A DNA stretch of 64,000 nt from RFTU01 sp046094505 (GTDB lineage Bacteria > Pseudomonadota > Gammaproteobacteria > Burkholderiales > Burkholderiaceae_C): NCBI GenBank assembly GCA_046094505.1, contig JBJTHN010000069.1, forward strand, positions 54,780 through 118,779, read 5' to 3'. This document shows positions 1 to 8,674 of this stretch, piece by piece (the stretch's first letter is position 1; the number at the start of each line of letters is the position of its first letter). The notes below the pieces were generated by a model that was not told the origin of the DNA, ran no database searches, and worked only from the letters and a program-made list of their open reading frames with translations. The translations under genes and the position numbers were made by a program.

Positions 1-264
1 ATCGCGCACCTGCTCAGCGATGCGTCGTCGCACCTGCTGCCTGGCGGCTGGCTCGTCTTGGAAATCGGTCATGAGCGCAGCCGCTTTGAGGCCCGATTCG
101 GTGGACCAGACGGCCTGCAGCCCCTGTGGCTGGAAAACTCCAGTGGCGCCGATGCCGTGCTGGCGCTCAGCGCCGAGCAGTTGCACGGATGGGCTGTGCG
201 CGCGCAGGCGTGTGCTGCTGAAAGCCCTGCACCGCCAACTGCCGCCCGGGGCGGTCAACCATGA
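1..264 (+). CDS. prmB: PrmB, ribosomal protein L3 glutamine methyltransferase (3' end only)
   Basis: This is the last 87 codons of a class I SAM-dependent methyltransferase; the start lies outside the window. The visible end, around GGWLVLEIGHERSRFEARF then PLWLENSSGADAVLAL, has the C-terminal pattern of PrmB, which methylates the glutamine of ribosomal protein L3. The related release-factor enzyme PrmC ends differently, so PrmB is preferred, but the catalytic NPPY motif is off the edge and cannot be checked. The stop codon overlaps the next start as ATGA at 261-264, so the ABC-F gene that follows is probably translationally coupled to it. Confidence 0.75.
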   Translation: MAHLLSDASSHLLPGGWLVLEIGHERSRFEARFGGPDGLQPLWLENSSGADAVLALSAEQLHGWAVRAQACAAESPAPPTAARGGQP

Positions 265-2228
265 TCACATTGCGGGACGTGACGCTGCGGCGCGGCGCCA
301 AGGTGGTGCTGGAGGGCGCCAGTGTCACGCTCAACCCCGGCGAAAAGATCGGCCTGGTGGGCCGCAACGGCGCTGGCAAGTCCAGCCTGTTTCTGGCCCT
401 GTCGGGTCGCCTGGAGACCGACGCCGGCGAGGTGGAGGTTCCCAGCCATTGGCGCGTGGGCGAGGTGGAGCAGCACACGCCCGAGACCGAGCAGGCCGCC
501 ACCGATTTCGTGCTGGAAGGTGACCGTGTCTTGATGGCCGCGCACGCCGCGCTGGCAGCGGCTGAAGCAGCCCAAGATGGTCACGCGATGGCCGAGGCCC
601 ACGCCGCCCTGGCACAGGCCGGCAGCTTCGATGCGCGATCGCGTGCCCAAACCTTGTTGATGGGATTGGGCTTCACGGTGGGCCAACTGGACGCGCCGGT
701 CAACAGCTTTTCTGGGGGCTGGCGCATGCGGCTGCAGTTGGCCCGTGCGTTGATGTGCCCAGCCGAACTGCTGTTGCTGGACGAACCCACGAACCACCTG
801 GACCTGGACGCCTTGGTGTGGCTGGAGGCCTGGCTGCAGCGCCACCCGGCCACCCTGCTGGTGATCAGCCACGACCGAGAGTTTTTGGACGCGGTCACCA
901 AGGTCACCCTGCACCTGGAAGACGCCCGGCTCAGCCGCTACGGCGGCCCCTACACGGCCTTCGAATCCATGCGCGCCGAGCGCCTGCTGCAGCAGCAGGC
1001 GGCCTTTGATCGACAGCAAGACCGCATGGCGCAATTGCAGCGCTTCATCGACCGCTTCAAGGCCAAGGCCAGCAAAGCCAAGCAGGCGCAAAGCCGTGTG
1101 AAAGCGTTGGCGCGCATGGAGAAGCTCGCCCCGGTGCTCACGGCATCGGACTTCTCGTTTGACTTTCGCGAACCCGCCTCGGTTCCCAACCCCATGATCA
1201 GCTTGCGCGACCTGCAATGCGGCTACGGGCAGCAGGTGGTGGTGCGCGGCGTGCAGCGCAGCGTGCTGGCCGGGCAGCGCATCGGCATCCTGGGTGCAAA
1301 CGGTCAGGGCAAGTCGACCTTCATCAAGACGCTGGTCGGCGAGATTGCGGCCTTGGGTGGGACCAAGGTGGAGGGCAAGGGGCTGGCCATTGGCTACTTC
1401 GCCCAGCAGGAGATGGACCTGCTGCAGGACGACGACACGCCGCTGCAGGTCCTGGTACGTTGGGCCCGGGAGCGTGGCCCGGATGCGCGCGAACAAGAGC
1501 TGCGCGACTTTCTAGGCCAGTTCCGCTTCACCGGTGACCAGGTCATGCAGGCGGTCGGCACCTTGTCGGGTGGCGAGCGGGCGCGCTTGGTCTTGGCCAT
1601 GATCGTGTGGCAGCGCCCCAACCTGCTGGTGCTGGACGAACCCACCAACCACCTGGACCTGCAAACACGGGAGACCCTTTCGTTGGCCCTCAATGGCTTT
1701 GAGGGCTCGGTCTTGCTGGTCAGCCATGACCGCGCCCTGCTGCGCGAGGTCTGCGATGAGTTTTGGCTGGTGGCCGGCGCAACCTTGCAGCCCTTCGATG
1801 GCGATTTGGACGACTACCAACGCTGGCTGGCCGAAGAACATCGCGCGCGCAGCGCACAGCGGCTGAGCAAGCTAGCCTCCAGCAACACTCCGGACGTTGC
1901 CTCAGGTGGGCAGCAAGCCCCCAGCCAACGGCGCGAAGACCGAAAGGCGGCTGCGGCTGCCCGGCAGGAGATGGCGCAGCGCACCCGGCCTTTGAAGCAG
2001 GAGCAGCAGCGCATCGAAGACCGGCTGGCCGCCATCGCTGTGCAACGCGCCGCCTTGGAGGCCCGCGTGCTGCAGGGCAGTTCCGCGGGCGGCCTTTCAG
2101 CCGCGCAGAGGGCCGAGACCGGTCGAACGCTGCACGGCCTGCAAGAGGAGGAGGCCGCCCTGGAGCACCGTTGGCTGGAGCTCGGCCAGACGCTGCAGGA
2201 GCTGCAGGCGCAGGACGCTACGCCCTAG
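261..2228 (+). CDS. ABC-F ATPase, YheS type
   Basis: A 655-residue cytoplasmic ABC-F protein: two ATP-binding cassettes in one chain and no membrane domain. The first Walker A is GRNGAGKS (residues 35-42) and the second is GANGQGKS. Signature motifs are FSGGWRMRL and LSGGERARL, each followed by LLLDEPTNHLDLD or LVLDEPTNHLDL. An Ala/Gln/Glu/Arg-rich coiled-coil tail fills the last ~100 residues. Length and both signatures match E. coli YheS better than Uup or EttA. ABC-F proteins act on ribosomes; the precise role of YheS is less settled. The start overlaps the prmB stop, so the two are likely one operon. The 3' end overlaps the convergent asparaginase gene by 11 bp. Confidence 0.9.
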   Translation: MITLRDVTLRRGAKVVLEGASVTLNPGEKIGLVGRNGAGKSSLFLALSGRLETDAGEVEVPSHWRVGEVEQHTPETEQAATDFVLEGDRVLMAAHAALAAAEAAQDGHAMAEAHAALAQAGSFDARSRAQTLLMGLGFTVGQLDAPVNSFSGGWRMRLQLARALMCPAELLLLDEPTNHLDLDALVWLEAWLQRHPATLLVISHDREFLDAVTKVTLHLEDARLSRYGGPYTAFESMRAERLLQQQAAFDRQQDRMAQLQRFIDRFKAKASKAKQAQSRVKALARMEKLAPVLTASDFSFDFREPASVPNPMISLRDLQCGYGQQVVVRGVQRSVLAGQRIGILGANGQGKSTFIKTLVGEIAALGGTKVEGKGLAIGYFAQQEMDLLQDDDTPLQVLVRWARERGPDAREQELRDFLGQFRFTGDQVMQAVGTLSGGERARLVLAMIVWQRPNLLVLDEPTNHLDLQTRETLSLALNGFEGSVLLVSHDRALLREVCDEFWLVAGATLQPFDGDLDDYQRWLAEEHRARSAQRLSKLASSNTPDVASGGQQAPSQRREDRKAAAAARQEMAQRTRPLKQEQQRIEDRLAAIAVQRAALEARVLQGSSAGGLSAAQRAETGRTLHGLQEEEAALEHRWLELGQTLQELQAQDATP

Positions 2229-3255
2229 GCGAGGCAGCGGCCAGCCGCAACATCAGCGCCACACGGGCCTGTGCCGGCGTTAGGCGCGCGGCCACGGGCC
2301 AACCATGTTCAGGCTCGCCCACCACCCACCCGCGGGTGCAGCGGGTGGCAACCAACACCTGTTCACGCTGCAGCCGGCCTTGGGCCACGGCCTGTTGCAA
2401 CACTTGATGCAGCGCATCGTGCATCGATCCATTGCCCGTGGCGCTGACCACCACGCCCTGTACGCTGGCATCGGCCAGCAGGGTCCGCAGGAGCTGGCCG
2501 TCGGCCCCCGCATGGCTGTGCACGATCTCCACCCGTGGCCAATGTTCAACATCAGGGGGCATGCCCACCGGGCCCATCGGCGCGACACACGTGTCGGGCC
2601 AGGGTGCTGTCGGGGGTGCTGCACGTTCGTCCTTCGGTGTGAGCCACACCCACGCGCCCCGCTCCCACAGCGCCCCCGGTGGCCCGTCACCGCCCCCAAA
2701 GGCTTCCAGGGCGAAGGGGTGCACCTTGCGCACCTGTGCCGCGGGCCAGGCCTGACCGCCGAAGGCCATCCACAGCCCCTGGGCGGCGGGATCGGCCGCC
2801 AGGTGCAAGGCCTGACGCAGGTTCTGCGGCCCGTCGGCCTGGCTCGAAGTGGCCGGCCGCATGGCCGCCGTCAGCACCATGGGCTTGGTGCCGCGCAACA
2901 CCCCTTGCAGGAACACAGCGGTCTCTTCCAGGGTGTCGGTGCCGTGCGTCACCACCTGCCCAACCACGCTCGGGTCGTCCTGCCCTGCTTGCAATTCAGC
3001 GGCCAGGCGCTGCCACACCGCGTGGCCCATGTTGCGGCTGTCCAATTGCGCCACCTGCAGCGCCTGCACTCGCTGGATGCGCCCCCCAAGGTCGGGCAGC
3101 AGCGGCCGCAGCAGCTCTTCCACAGCCAACTGCCCTGCCTTGTAGGCGTTGTCGGGGGCGCCCACCGGTGCCGTGCCGGCGATCGTGCCCCCCGTACCCA
3201 AAACCCGAACCGTACCGGCCTGCTGAACCACCGTGTGCTGGTTTCGTGACGACAT
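2218..3255 (-). CDS. L-asparaginase, type II-like, cytoplasmic
   Basis: A 345-residue asparaginase of the bacterial two-threonine family, hydrolysing asparagine to aspartate and ammonia. The first catalytic threonine is T24 in GTGGTIAG and the flexible-loop tyrosine is Y38. The second triad is T106-D107 in VVTHGTDTLEET with K177. The block TAAMRPATSSQADGPQNL is typical of the family. There is no signal peptide, unlike periplasmic AnsB, so a cytoplasmic enzyme is inferred. The start at 3255 is chosen because AGAGGA lies 8 nt upstream and the reading frame further upstream runs into lexA control DNA. It is divergent from lexA, and its start codon is only 13 bp from the first SOS box, so LexA may also affect it. 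Confidence 0.88.
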   Translation of the reverse strand: MSSRNQHTVVQQAGTVRVLGTGGTIAGTAPVGAPDNAYKAGQLAVEELLRPLLPDLGGRIQRVQALQVAQLDSRNMGHAVWQRLAAELQAGQDDPSVVGQVVTHGTDTLEETAVFLQGVLRGTKPMVLTAAMRPATSSQADGPQNLRQALHLAADPAAQGLWMAFGGQAWPAAQVRKVHPFALEAFGGGDGPPGALWERGAWVWLTPKDERAAPPTAPWPDTCVAPMGPVGMPPDVEHWPRVEIVHSHAGADGQLLRTLLADASVQGVVVSATGNGSMHDALHQVLQQAVAQGRLQREQVLVATRCTRGWVVGEPEHGWPVAARLTPAQARVALMLRLAAASPRA

Positions 3256-3267
3256 CTGCAAATTCCT

Positions 3268-3283
3268 CTGGATAAAAACACAG
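3268..3283 (+). promoter_or_regulatory. LexA binding site (SOS box) 1
   Basis: CTGGATAAAAACACAG has the CTG-N10-CAG frame of the proteobacterial LexA operator and matches the CTGTATATATATACAG consensus at 12 of 16 positions. It lies between lexA and the divergent asparaginase gene, 3 bp before a second box. Confidence 0.85.
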
Positions 3284-3286
3284 CCA

Positions 3287-3302
3287 CTGGATAGAATGAC
3301 AG
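3287..3302 (+). promoter_or_regulatory. LexA binding site (SOS box) 2, overlapping a -10
   Basis: CTGGATAGAATGACAG is a second 16-bp CTG-N10-CAG operator, sharing its first seven bases (CTGGATA) with box 1 and centred 19 bp from it. A -10-like TAGAAT (3292-3297) sits inside it, so LexA bound here would directly block lexA transcription. Tandem boxes before lexA are known from E. coli. Confidence 0.83.
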
Positions 3303-3336
3303 CCCAACGCCGCCTGGCACTGACCCGGATTGCACC

Positions 3337-4023
3337 ATGCTCGACCGCCCCAAGCTCACCGACCGGCAACAACAGATCCTGGATTTGGTCCAAACCGCCA
3401 TCGAGCGCACGGGCGCCCCGCCCACCCGCGCCGAGATCGCCGCGACCCTGGGCTTCAAGTCGGCCAATGCCGCCGAGGAACACCTGCAGGCCCTGGCCCG
3501 CAAGGGCGTGATCGAGCTGGTGGGGGGTACCTCGCGCGGCATCCGCCTGCGTGGCGAAGCGCTGCGCGCCCTGCAGGAGTCGCGCGGCCGGCAGTTCAGC
3601 CTGCCCCTGCCCAGCTTGGCCCAATTGGCACTGCCACTGGTGGGGCGTGTGGCTGCAGGCAGCCCGATCCTGGCCCAGGAACACATCGACCAAACCTACA
3701 CCGTCGAAGCCACCCTGTTCCCGCGCAAGCCCGACTACCTGCTGCGCGTGCGGGGTATGAGCATGCGCGACGCGGGCATCCTCGACGGCGACCTGTTGGC
3801 GGTTCAGCGGGCCACCGAGGCCAAGAACGGGCAGATTGTGGTGGCGCGGCTGGGCGACGAGGTCACCGTCAAGCGCCTGCGGCGTACCCGCACGGCCATT
3901 GAACTGCTGCCCGAGAACCCCGACTTTTCCGTGATCACCGTGCCCCTGAACGGCGAAAGCGAAGTGCCTTTCGCCTTGGAGGGCATCGCCGTGGGCCTGC
4001 TGCGCAACACCATGCTGATGTGA
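3337..4023 (+). CDS. lexA: LexA, SOS response repressor
   Basis: A 228-residue LexA. The N-terminal winged helix (residues 1-75, LTDRQQQILDLV and PPTRAEIAATLGFKSANAAEEHL) binds SOS boxes. The C-terminal S24 domain carries the autocleavage site Ala107-Gly108 (VAAGSP), nucleophile Ser142 (RGMSM) and general base Lys179. RecA-ssDNA filaments trigger self-cleavage, which derepresses DNA-repair genes. The linker (residues ~75-95) is longer than in E. coli LexA (202 aa), as is usual in betaproteobacteria. Two tandem SOS boxes at 3268-3302 show autoregulation. The next gene starts 35 bp downstream and could be cotranscribed. Confidence 0.97.
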   Translation: MLDRPKLTDRQQQILDLVQTAIERTGAPPTRAEIAATLGFKSANAAEEHLQALARKGVIELVGGTSRGIRLRGEALRALQESRGRQFSLPLPSLAQLALPLVGRVAAGSPILAQEHIDQTYTVEATLFPRKPDYLLRVRGMSMRDAGILDGDLLAVQRATEAKNGQIVVARLGDEVTVKRLRRTRTAIELLPENPDFSVITVPLNGESEVPFALEGIAVGLLRNTMLM

Positions 4024-4058
4024 GGCGGCACAATGCGGCTGCTGCCGCAGTGCCCGCC

Positions 4059-5066
4059 ATGAACATCATCATCCTCGACGACTACCAAGACGCCGTACGC
4101 AAACTGCCCTGTGCGGCCAAGCTCGAGCACCTGAACGCCAAGGTGTTCACGAACACCGTCAAAGGGATCGGCCAGCTGGCCGTGCGTCTGCGCGACGCTG
4201 AAATCCTGGTGCTCATCCGAGAGCGCACCCACCTGCCACGCACCTTGCTCGAACGCCTGCCCAAGCTGCGCATGATTGCGCAAACAGGGCGCATCGGAAG
4301 CCACATTGACCTCAAGGCCTGCACCGACCTGGGCATCGTGGTGTCCGAAGGTGTCGGCTCGCCCGTGGCACCGGCCGAGCTCACTTGGGCCCTCATCATG
4401 GCCGCCTCGCGTCGGCTGCCGCAATACATCGGCAACCTCAAGCACGGTGCCTGGCAGCAGTCGGGCCTGCGCGCCTCCAACATGCCGGTGAATTTCGGAC
4501 TGGGCAAGGTGCTCAAGGGCCAGACCCTGGGCATCTGGGGCTACGGCAAGATCGGCTCCATGGCGGCCCAGTACGGCACCGCCTTCGGCATGCGCGTGAT
4601 CGTCTGGGGCAGCGAAGCCGCCCGCCGCCGCGCACTGGACGACGGCCTTGAAGCAGCCAGCAGCCGCGAAGCCCTGTTCTCGGACAGTGATGTGTTGAGC
4701 CTGCACCTGCGGCTGAGCGACACCACCCGTGGGATCGTCAACCTGCAGGACCTGTCGCTGATGAAGCCCACCTCGATCCTCGTGAACACCTCCAGGGCCG
4801 AGCTCATCGAGGACGGGTCTCTGGTGGCCGGCCTCAATCGGGGACGCCCGGGCATGGCAGCGGTGGATGTGTTTGAAAGCGAGCCGCCCCTGGCTGGCCA
4901 CCCGCTGCTGCGCTTGGAGAACGCCATCTGCACGCCGCACATCGGCTATGTCGAGCGCGACAGCTACGAGATGTACTTCTCCTCGGCCTTCGACAACGTG
5001 CTGAACTTCCTGGCGGGCACACCCACCCACGTGGCCAATCCCGAGGCCTTGCGCTTCGAACGCTGA
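4059..5066 (+). CDS. D-2-hydroxyacid dehydrogenase family protein
   Basis: A 335-residue NAD-dependent oxidoreductase of the D-isomer-specific 2-hydroxyacid dehydrogenase family. The Rossmann motif is GIWGYGKIG (about residues 155-165). The three catalytic residues of the family are visible: Arg in NTSRAEL, Glu in VFESEPP and His in TPHIGY. The start MNIIILDDYQ is chosen because family members begin at this strand; an upstream ATG at 4020 would overlap the lexA stop and add 13 alanine-rich residues. Substrate cannot be read from sequence; relatives act on phosphoglycerate, glyoxylate/hydroxypyruvate or D-lactate, and a SerA role is possible but unproven. Confidence 0.85.
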   Translation: MNIIILDDYQDAVRKLPCAAKLEHLNAKVFTNTVKGIGQLAVRLRDAEILVLIRERTHLPRTLLERLPKLRMIAQTGRIGSHIDLKACTDLGIVVSEGVGSPVAPAELTWALIMAASRRLPQYIGNLKHGAWQQSGLRASNMPVNFGLGKVLKGQTLGIWGYGKIGSMAAQYGTAFGMRVIVWGSEAARRRALDDGLEAASSREALFSDSDVLSLHLRLSDTTRGIVNLQDLSLMKPTSILVNTSRAELIEDGSLVAGLNRGRPGMAAVDVFESEPPLAGHPLLRLENAICTPHIGYVERDSYEMYFSSAFDNVLNFLAGTPTHVANPEALRFER

Positions 5067-5079
5067 AGACCGCCTCTGC

Positions 5080-5814
5080 TCAGGCGCTTGGGCCCTGCGG
5101 GCCACCCGCGGGGGCCGCAAGGTCGAACACCAGCACCTCGGCATCCCGGCCTTGGCCCAGGTCCACCACCGGCTCGTCCTTCAGCATCAACGCATCGCCG
5201 GGCTGCAAGGTGCAGCCATTGACCTCCAGCGAGCCCCGCACCAGGTGCACGTAGGCCAGCCGTCCGGGGGCCAGTTCCAGCTGCGCACGCGGGTGTGATT
5301 CGTTGAACAAGCCCCCATACAGGCGGGCATCGGCACGGATGGACACCGAGCCCTGCGCACCGTCTGGGCTCACCAGCAGGCAAAGCCGTCCGAGTTTGTC
5401 GACGTCATCGAAGGCGCGCTGTTCGTATCCGGGCTCGCCCCCAGGTGAGTCGGGCAAGAACCAGATTTGAAGAAAGTGTGTCTCTCGATCGGCTTCGTGG
5501 TTGTGCTCACTGTGGCGTATGCCGTGGCCGGCACTCATGCGTTGCACCTCGCCGGGGCCGATGGTCGAACCGTTGCCCAAACTGTCCCGGTGGCCCAGGC
5601 GGCCGCTGAGCACCACGCTCACGATCTCCATGTCGCGGTGCCCATGCGCTCCGAAGCCGGTACCTGGCGCCACCCGGTCTTCGTTGATCACCCGCAGATT
5701 GCCCCAGGACACAAAACGCGGGTCTTGGTAGCCGGCGAAGGAAAAGCTGTGAAAGCTTCGAAGCCAGCCGTGGTCGGCGTAGCCCCGTTCTTGGGAAGGG
5801 CGAAGGGTCATCAT
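5080..5814 (-). CDS. Pirin-family bicupin (YhhW-like)
   Basis: A 244-residue bicupin of the pirin family. The metal site of the N-terminal cupin is seen in FGAHGHRDMEIV and SAGHGIRHSEHNH (three His and a Glu). The C-terminal cupin is more degenerate. Some pirins are quercetin dioxygenases and others act as regulators; which applies here cannot be told. The start is placed at MMTLRPSQERG because homologues begin there; an ATG at 5832 would add six residues. It lies divergent from a LysR-type remnant, a common pairing for pirin genes, and in this strain that regulator appears broken. Confidence 0.87.
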   Translation of the reverse strand: MMTLRPSQERGYADHGWLRSFHSFSFAGYQDPRFVSWGNLRVINEDRVAPGTGFGAHGHRDMEIVSVVLSGRLGHRDSLGNGSTIGPGEVQRMSAGHGIRHSEHNHEADRETHFLQIWFLPDSPGGEPGYEQRAFDDVDKLGRLCLLVSPDGAQGSVSIRADARLYGGLFNESHPRAQLELAPGRLAYVHLVRGSLEVNGCTLQPGDALMLKDEPVVDLGQGRDAEVLVFDLAAPAGGPQGPSA

Positions 5815-5927
5815 GGCTGTGTGCTCAAGCATACAAAGCCGCAGCCCACCCGGGCCTGCAGCAGCCCTGCACTGTAGGCCGCTGCTCGCAGGCCACCGGG
5901 CGGGCCGCCTTGAACCGCCCGTTCAAA

Positions 5928-5933
5928 TAAGAT
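5928..5933 (+). promoter_or_regulatory. -10-like element, leaderless spacing
   Basis: TAAGAT ends 6 nt before the ATG at 5940, with no Shine-Dalgarno between. This matches the leaderless layout at several other genes here, although the gene behind it looks non-functional. Confidence 0.35.
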
Positions 5934-5939
5934 GAAGCC

Positions 5940-6623
5940 ATGGCAGACAAGCACCCGGCCCTGACGCCCGAGGCCCTGACGATGCTGACGGCCGCCGGGC
6001 AGGAGTTGCTGTCTGAAGGCCGGCGCCTGCTGGCCGAAATGGCCGGCGTGGCCAACCGCGTGCGCCGCGTGGCCACCGGGTGGGAAACCGAACTCACGAT
6101 TGCCGTCGATGGCGTGATGTCTTCGCCCACGGTGGTGGAGTTGGTGGAAGCCTTTTTTCAACAAGGGCATCCGGTTGGATCGGGCAGACGAAAATCGCAA
6201 GGCGCTCCGGCTGAATCTCCGCCCACGCGTCTGAGGTTGCGCAGTGAGGTGCTCGCGGGGACATGGGAAGCACCGCTTGCCGGCCAGGCCGACCTGGCCA
6301 TTGGCATTGCCCTGAGCAGCATGAATGCCCCGGCCGGCTTTGCGGTGGAAACGCTGGGGGAACTGCCCTTCGTGCTGTGCATGAGCCCCAACCACCCTTT
6401 GGCGCAGGGCCCCAAACCCCTTGGCGACGATGCCTTGGTGCGGCACCGCGCGGTGGCGGTATCGGACTCTGCCTCCCGCCTGTTGCCGCTGACGGTCAAC
6501 CTGTTGCCGGGCCAAGACGTGCTGACCGTTTCTTCGCAACATGACAAGCTGCAAGCCTTGCTTCGTGGGCTGGAGCAACTGTCGCGCCCGGCCACACGCC
6601 GCGCGCTGCTCTACCGGCTGTAG
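5940..6623 (+). pseudogene. LysR-type regulator remnant, no DNA-binding domain
   Basis: The 227-residue frame is recognisable as the linker helix and effector domain of a LysR-type regulator: PALTPEALTMLTAAGQ, RRVATGWETELTIAVDGV, RLRSEVLAGTWEA, QADLAIGIALSS and NLLPGQDVLTVSS in the usual order. It lacks the ~80-residue N-terminal winged helix, and none is visible upstream, where only ~110 bp separate it from the pirin gene. About 18 residues (GHPVGSGRRKSQGAPAESP) sit where relatives run straight from the helix to TRLRL. The end jumps from LLRGL to EQLSRP, missing ~8 residues, and stops short. These lesions together point to a decayed gene. A DNA-binding-free effector protein is a less likely alternative. 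Confidence 0.65.
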
Positions 6624-6679
6624 ACCATGGCCGGCAGCTGCGCCCAACCGCTGGCCCTGAAGGGGCTGGCGCCCCTGCG

Positions 6680-7618
6680 GTGACGCGCTACAGGGGGCGC
6701 TTTGCGCCCACGCCTTCGGGCCCTTTGCACGCGGGCTCGGTCGTGGCAGCCTTGGCCAGCTGGCTTGATGCACGCGCCCACGGCGGGACATGGGTGGTGC
6801 GCATCGAAGACACCGACACGCCGCGCTGCATCCCCGGCGCCGATCATCATATCCTGCACCAACTCGACCGCCTGGGCCTGCGGTCGGATGAGCCGGTTCG
6901 GTGGCAATCCCCTTCACCATCGCAAGGCGCGTATGAATCAGCGTGGCGTGCCCTGCAGGCCAAGGGCTGGGCCTATGGCTGCGCCTGCAGCCGCCAGGAC
7001 ATCGAGCGTGCCCTTGCACGCGTTGAGGGGGTGAACACCGGGCAGCCGACCGCAGCGGTTTACCCCGGCACCTGCCGGACGGGCCTGCAAGGGCGAACGC
7101 CTCGGGCCTGGCGCGTTCGGGTGGAAGGGCAGTGGGCCTGGCACGACCGTCGATTGGGGCCGCAGTCGCAAGACCTTCCACGCGAGGTGGGGGACTTCGT
7201 CATTCGGCGCGCAGATGGGCTGTGGGCCTACCAACTGGCGGTGGTGGTGGACGACGCGGCGCAGGGCATCACCGATGTCGTGCGGGGCGAAGACCTGGCC
7301 GACAACACGCCACGCCAGCAGCACCTGCAAAGGCTGCTGGGCCTGCCCCTGCCCCGCTACCTGCACACGCCGCTGGTGTGGGCTTGCGATGGGCAGAAAC
7401 TTTCCAAACAGACCGGTGCGCAGGCCGTGGATGTGGACCAGCCGCTGTCGGTCTTGCAGGCCGCCGCGCAGGTCCTGCAGCTGCAGATGCCAGCCGCGGG
7501 CGGCACCAAACCGGTGTGGTCGAGCCCACCTGAGGCCGCACACAACACCGCCAACGTGGAACGCTGGCTGGAGCAGGCCACACAGGCCTGGGCGCAACGT
7601 TGGTTGGCCGTACCCTGA
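6680..7618 (+). CDS. gluQ: GluQ, glutamyl-Q tRNA(Asp) synthetase
   Basis: A 312-residue paralogue of the glutamyl-tRNA synthetase catalytic domain lacking the anticodon-binding domain. It activates glutamate and attaches it to queuosine at position 34 of tRNA-Asp. The HIGH-like motif is PTPSGPLHAGS (residues 10-20), RIEDTDTPR follows, and KLSKQ is the KMSKS equivalent near residue 240. A zinc knuckle is suggested by CACSRQD and YPGTCR. The start is a GTG at 6680, giving the canonical beginning TRYRGRFAPTPSG; no clear Shine-Dalgarno precedes it. The C-terminus is intact. Confidence 0.92.
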   Translation: MTRYRGRFAPTPSGPLHAGSVVAALASWLDARAHGGTWVVRIEDTDTPRCIPGADHHILHQLDRLGLRSDEPVRWQSPSPSQGAYESAWRALQAKGWAYGCACSRQDIERALARVEGVNTGQPTAAVYPGTCRTGLQGRTPRAWRVRVEGQWAWHDRRLGPQSQDLPREVGDFVIRRADGLWAYQLAVVVDDAAQGITDVVRGEDLADNTPRQQHLQRLLGLPLPRYLHTPLVWACDGQKLSKQTGAQAVDVDQPLSVLQAAAQVLQLQMPAAGGTKPVWSSPPEAAHNTANVERWLEQATQAWAQRWLAVP

Positions 7619-7694
7619 TGGGGGCACGCGTGCCGCACCCGGCCAGGCCCGCGCGGCCCCGGTACCATGCTCGCCTCACACCACCGGACACACC

Positions 7695-8057
7695 ATGAGC
7701 ACACCCTCCAGCGGTCTCCAAATCGAAGACCTGACCATCGGAACCGGCGCCACCGCACAAGCGGGCCAAGACGTCACCGTTCACTACACGGGTTGGCTTC
7801 ACGACCCCACGGCCGATCAAGGCCGAGGCCGGCGCTTTGACAGCAGCAAGTCCCGCGGCGACCCCTTCGAGTTCAGCCTGGGTGCCGGCATGGTGATCCA
7901 AGGCTGGGACCAAGGCGTCGTGGGGATGCAGGTGGGCGGCACCCGGGTGCTGACGATTCCGCCCGAACTGGGCTACGGCGCGTACGGCGCAGGCGGCGTG
8001 ATTCCGCCCAATGCCACCTTGGTGTTCGAGGTGGAACTGTTGGCGGTAGCCGGCTAG
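7695..8057 (+). CDS. FKBP-type peptidyl-prolyl cis-trans isomerase
   Basis: A 120-residue single-domain FKBP. Family residues are visible: VTVHYTGWL, FDSSKSRGDPFEF, GMVIQGWDQGVVGM, LTIPPELGYG and IPPNATLVFEVELL. There is no signal peptide, so it should be cytoplasmic and accelerate proline isomerisation during folding. It has the compact FkpB/FK506-binding core without the dimerisation domain of FkpA or Mip. The start ATG at 7695 matches homologues. The gene converges on orn with a 15-bp gap and no obvious terminator. Confidence 0.92.
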   Translation: MSTPSSGLQIEDLTIGTGATAQAGQDVTVHYTGWLHDPTADQGRGRRFDSSKSRGDPFEFSLGAGMVIQGWDQGVVGMQVGGTRVLTIPPELGYGAYGAGGVIPPNATLVFEVELLAVAG

Positions 8058-8072
8058 CCGCCCGGCCCACAC

Positions 8073-8633
8073 CTAGGGCAGCAGAAAGTGCTGCCGGTAG
8101 TACGCCAACTCGTCAATGGACTCGTGCACATCGGCCAAGGCGGTGTGCGCCTGCGCTTTCTTGAACCCGTCGAGGATCTGCGGGTTCCAGCGGCGGGCCA
8201 ATTCCTTGAGCGTGCTCACGTCGAGGTTGCGGTAGTGGAAGAAGCGTTCCAACTCCGGCATGTATTGGGCCAGGAAGCGGCGGTCCTGGCAGATCGAGTT
8301 TCCACACATGGGGCTCTTGCCCTTGGGCACCACGGTGGCCAGCCAGCCCAAGACCTGGGCCTGCGCCGCCGCTTCGTCCACCGTGGAGGCACGAACCCGG
8401 TCGATCAGGCCGCTGCGGCCGTGGGTGCCCTTGTTCCAAGCATCCATGCCGTCCAGCACGGCGTCGCTTTGGTGGATGGCCAACACCGGACCCTCCAGGC
8501 GCACCCGCAACTGCGCATCGGTGACCACCACCCCAAGCTCGATGATGCGGTCGTTGGTGGGCGACAGGCCCGTCATTTCCAGGTCGATCCAGATCAGGTT
8601 CTGCTCGTCGATGGGCAAGGTGTGTTCGGTCAT
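8073..8633 (-). CDS. orn: Oligoribonuclease
   Basis: A 186-residue DEDDh 3'-5' exoribonuclease that degrades 2-5-nt RNAs (notably pGpG) to mononucleotides. The first acidic pair is D17 and E19 in IWIDLEMTG. IIELGVVVTD, GNSICQDRRF and HTALADVHESI supply the remaining motifs, with the catalytic His in the last one. Length is close to the family norm (~180). It is divergent from the M48 protease gene across 53 bp. Confidence 0.97.
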   Translation of the reverse strand: MTEHTLPIDEQNLIWIDLEMTGLSPTNDRIIELGVVVTDAQLRVRLEGPVLAIHQSDAVLDGMDAWNKGTHGRSGLIDRVRASTVDEAAAQAQVLGWLATVVPKGKSPMCGNSICQDRRFLAQYMPELERFFHYRNLDVSTLKELARRWNPQILDGFKKAQAHTALADVHESIDELAYYRQHFLLP

Positions 8634-8674
8634 GTGCGGATATCACGGCTGGGTCATGGGCATTGTGGCAGGCC

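Noticed and set aside
255..1496. A 413-codon minus-strand frame opposite the YheS-type gene.
   Set aside because: Antisense to conserved ABC motifs; composition is Gln/His-rich with no family resemblance.
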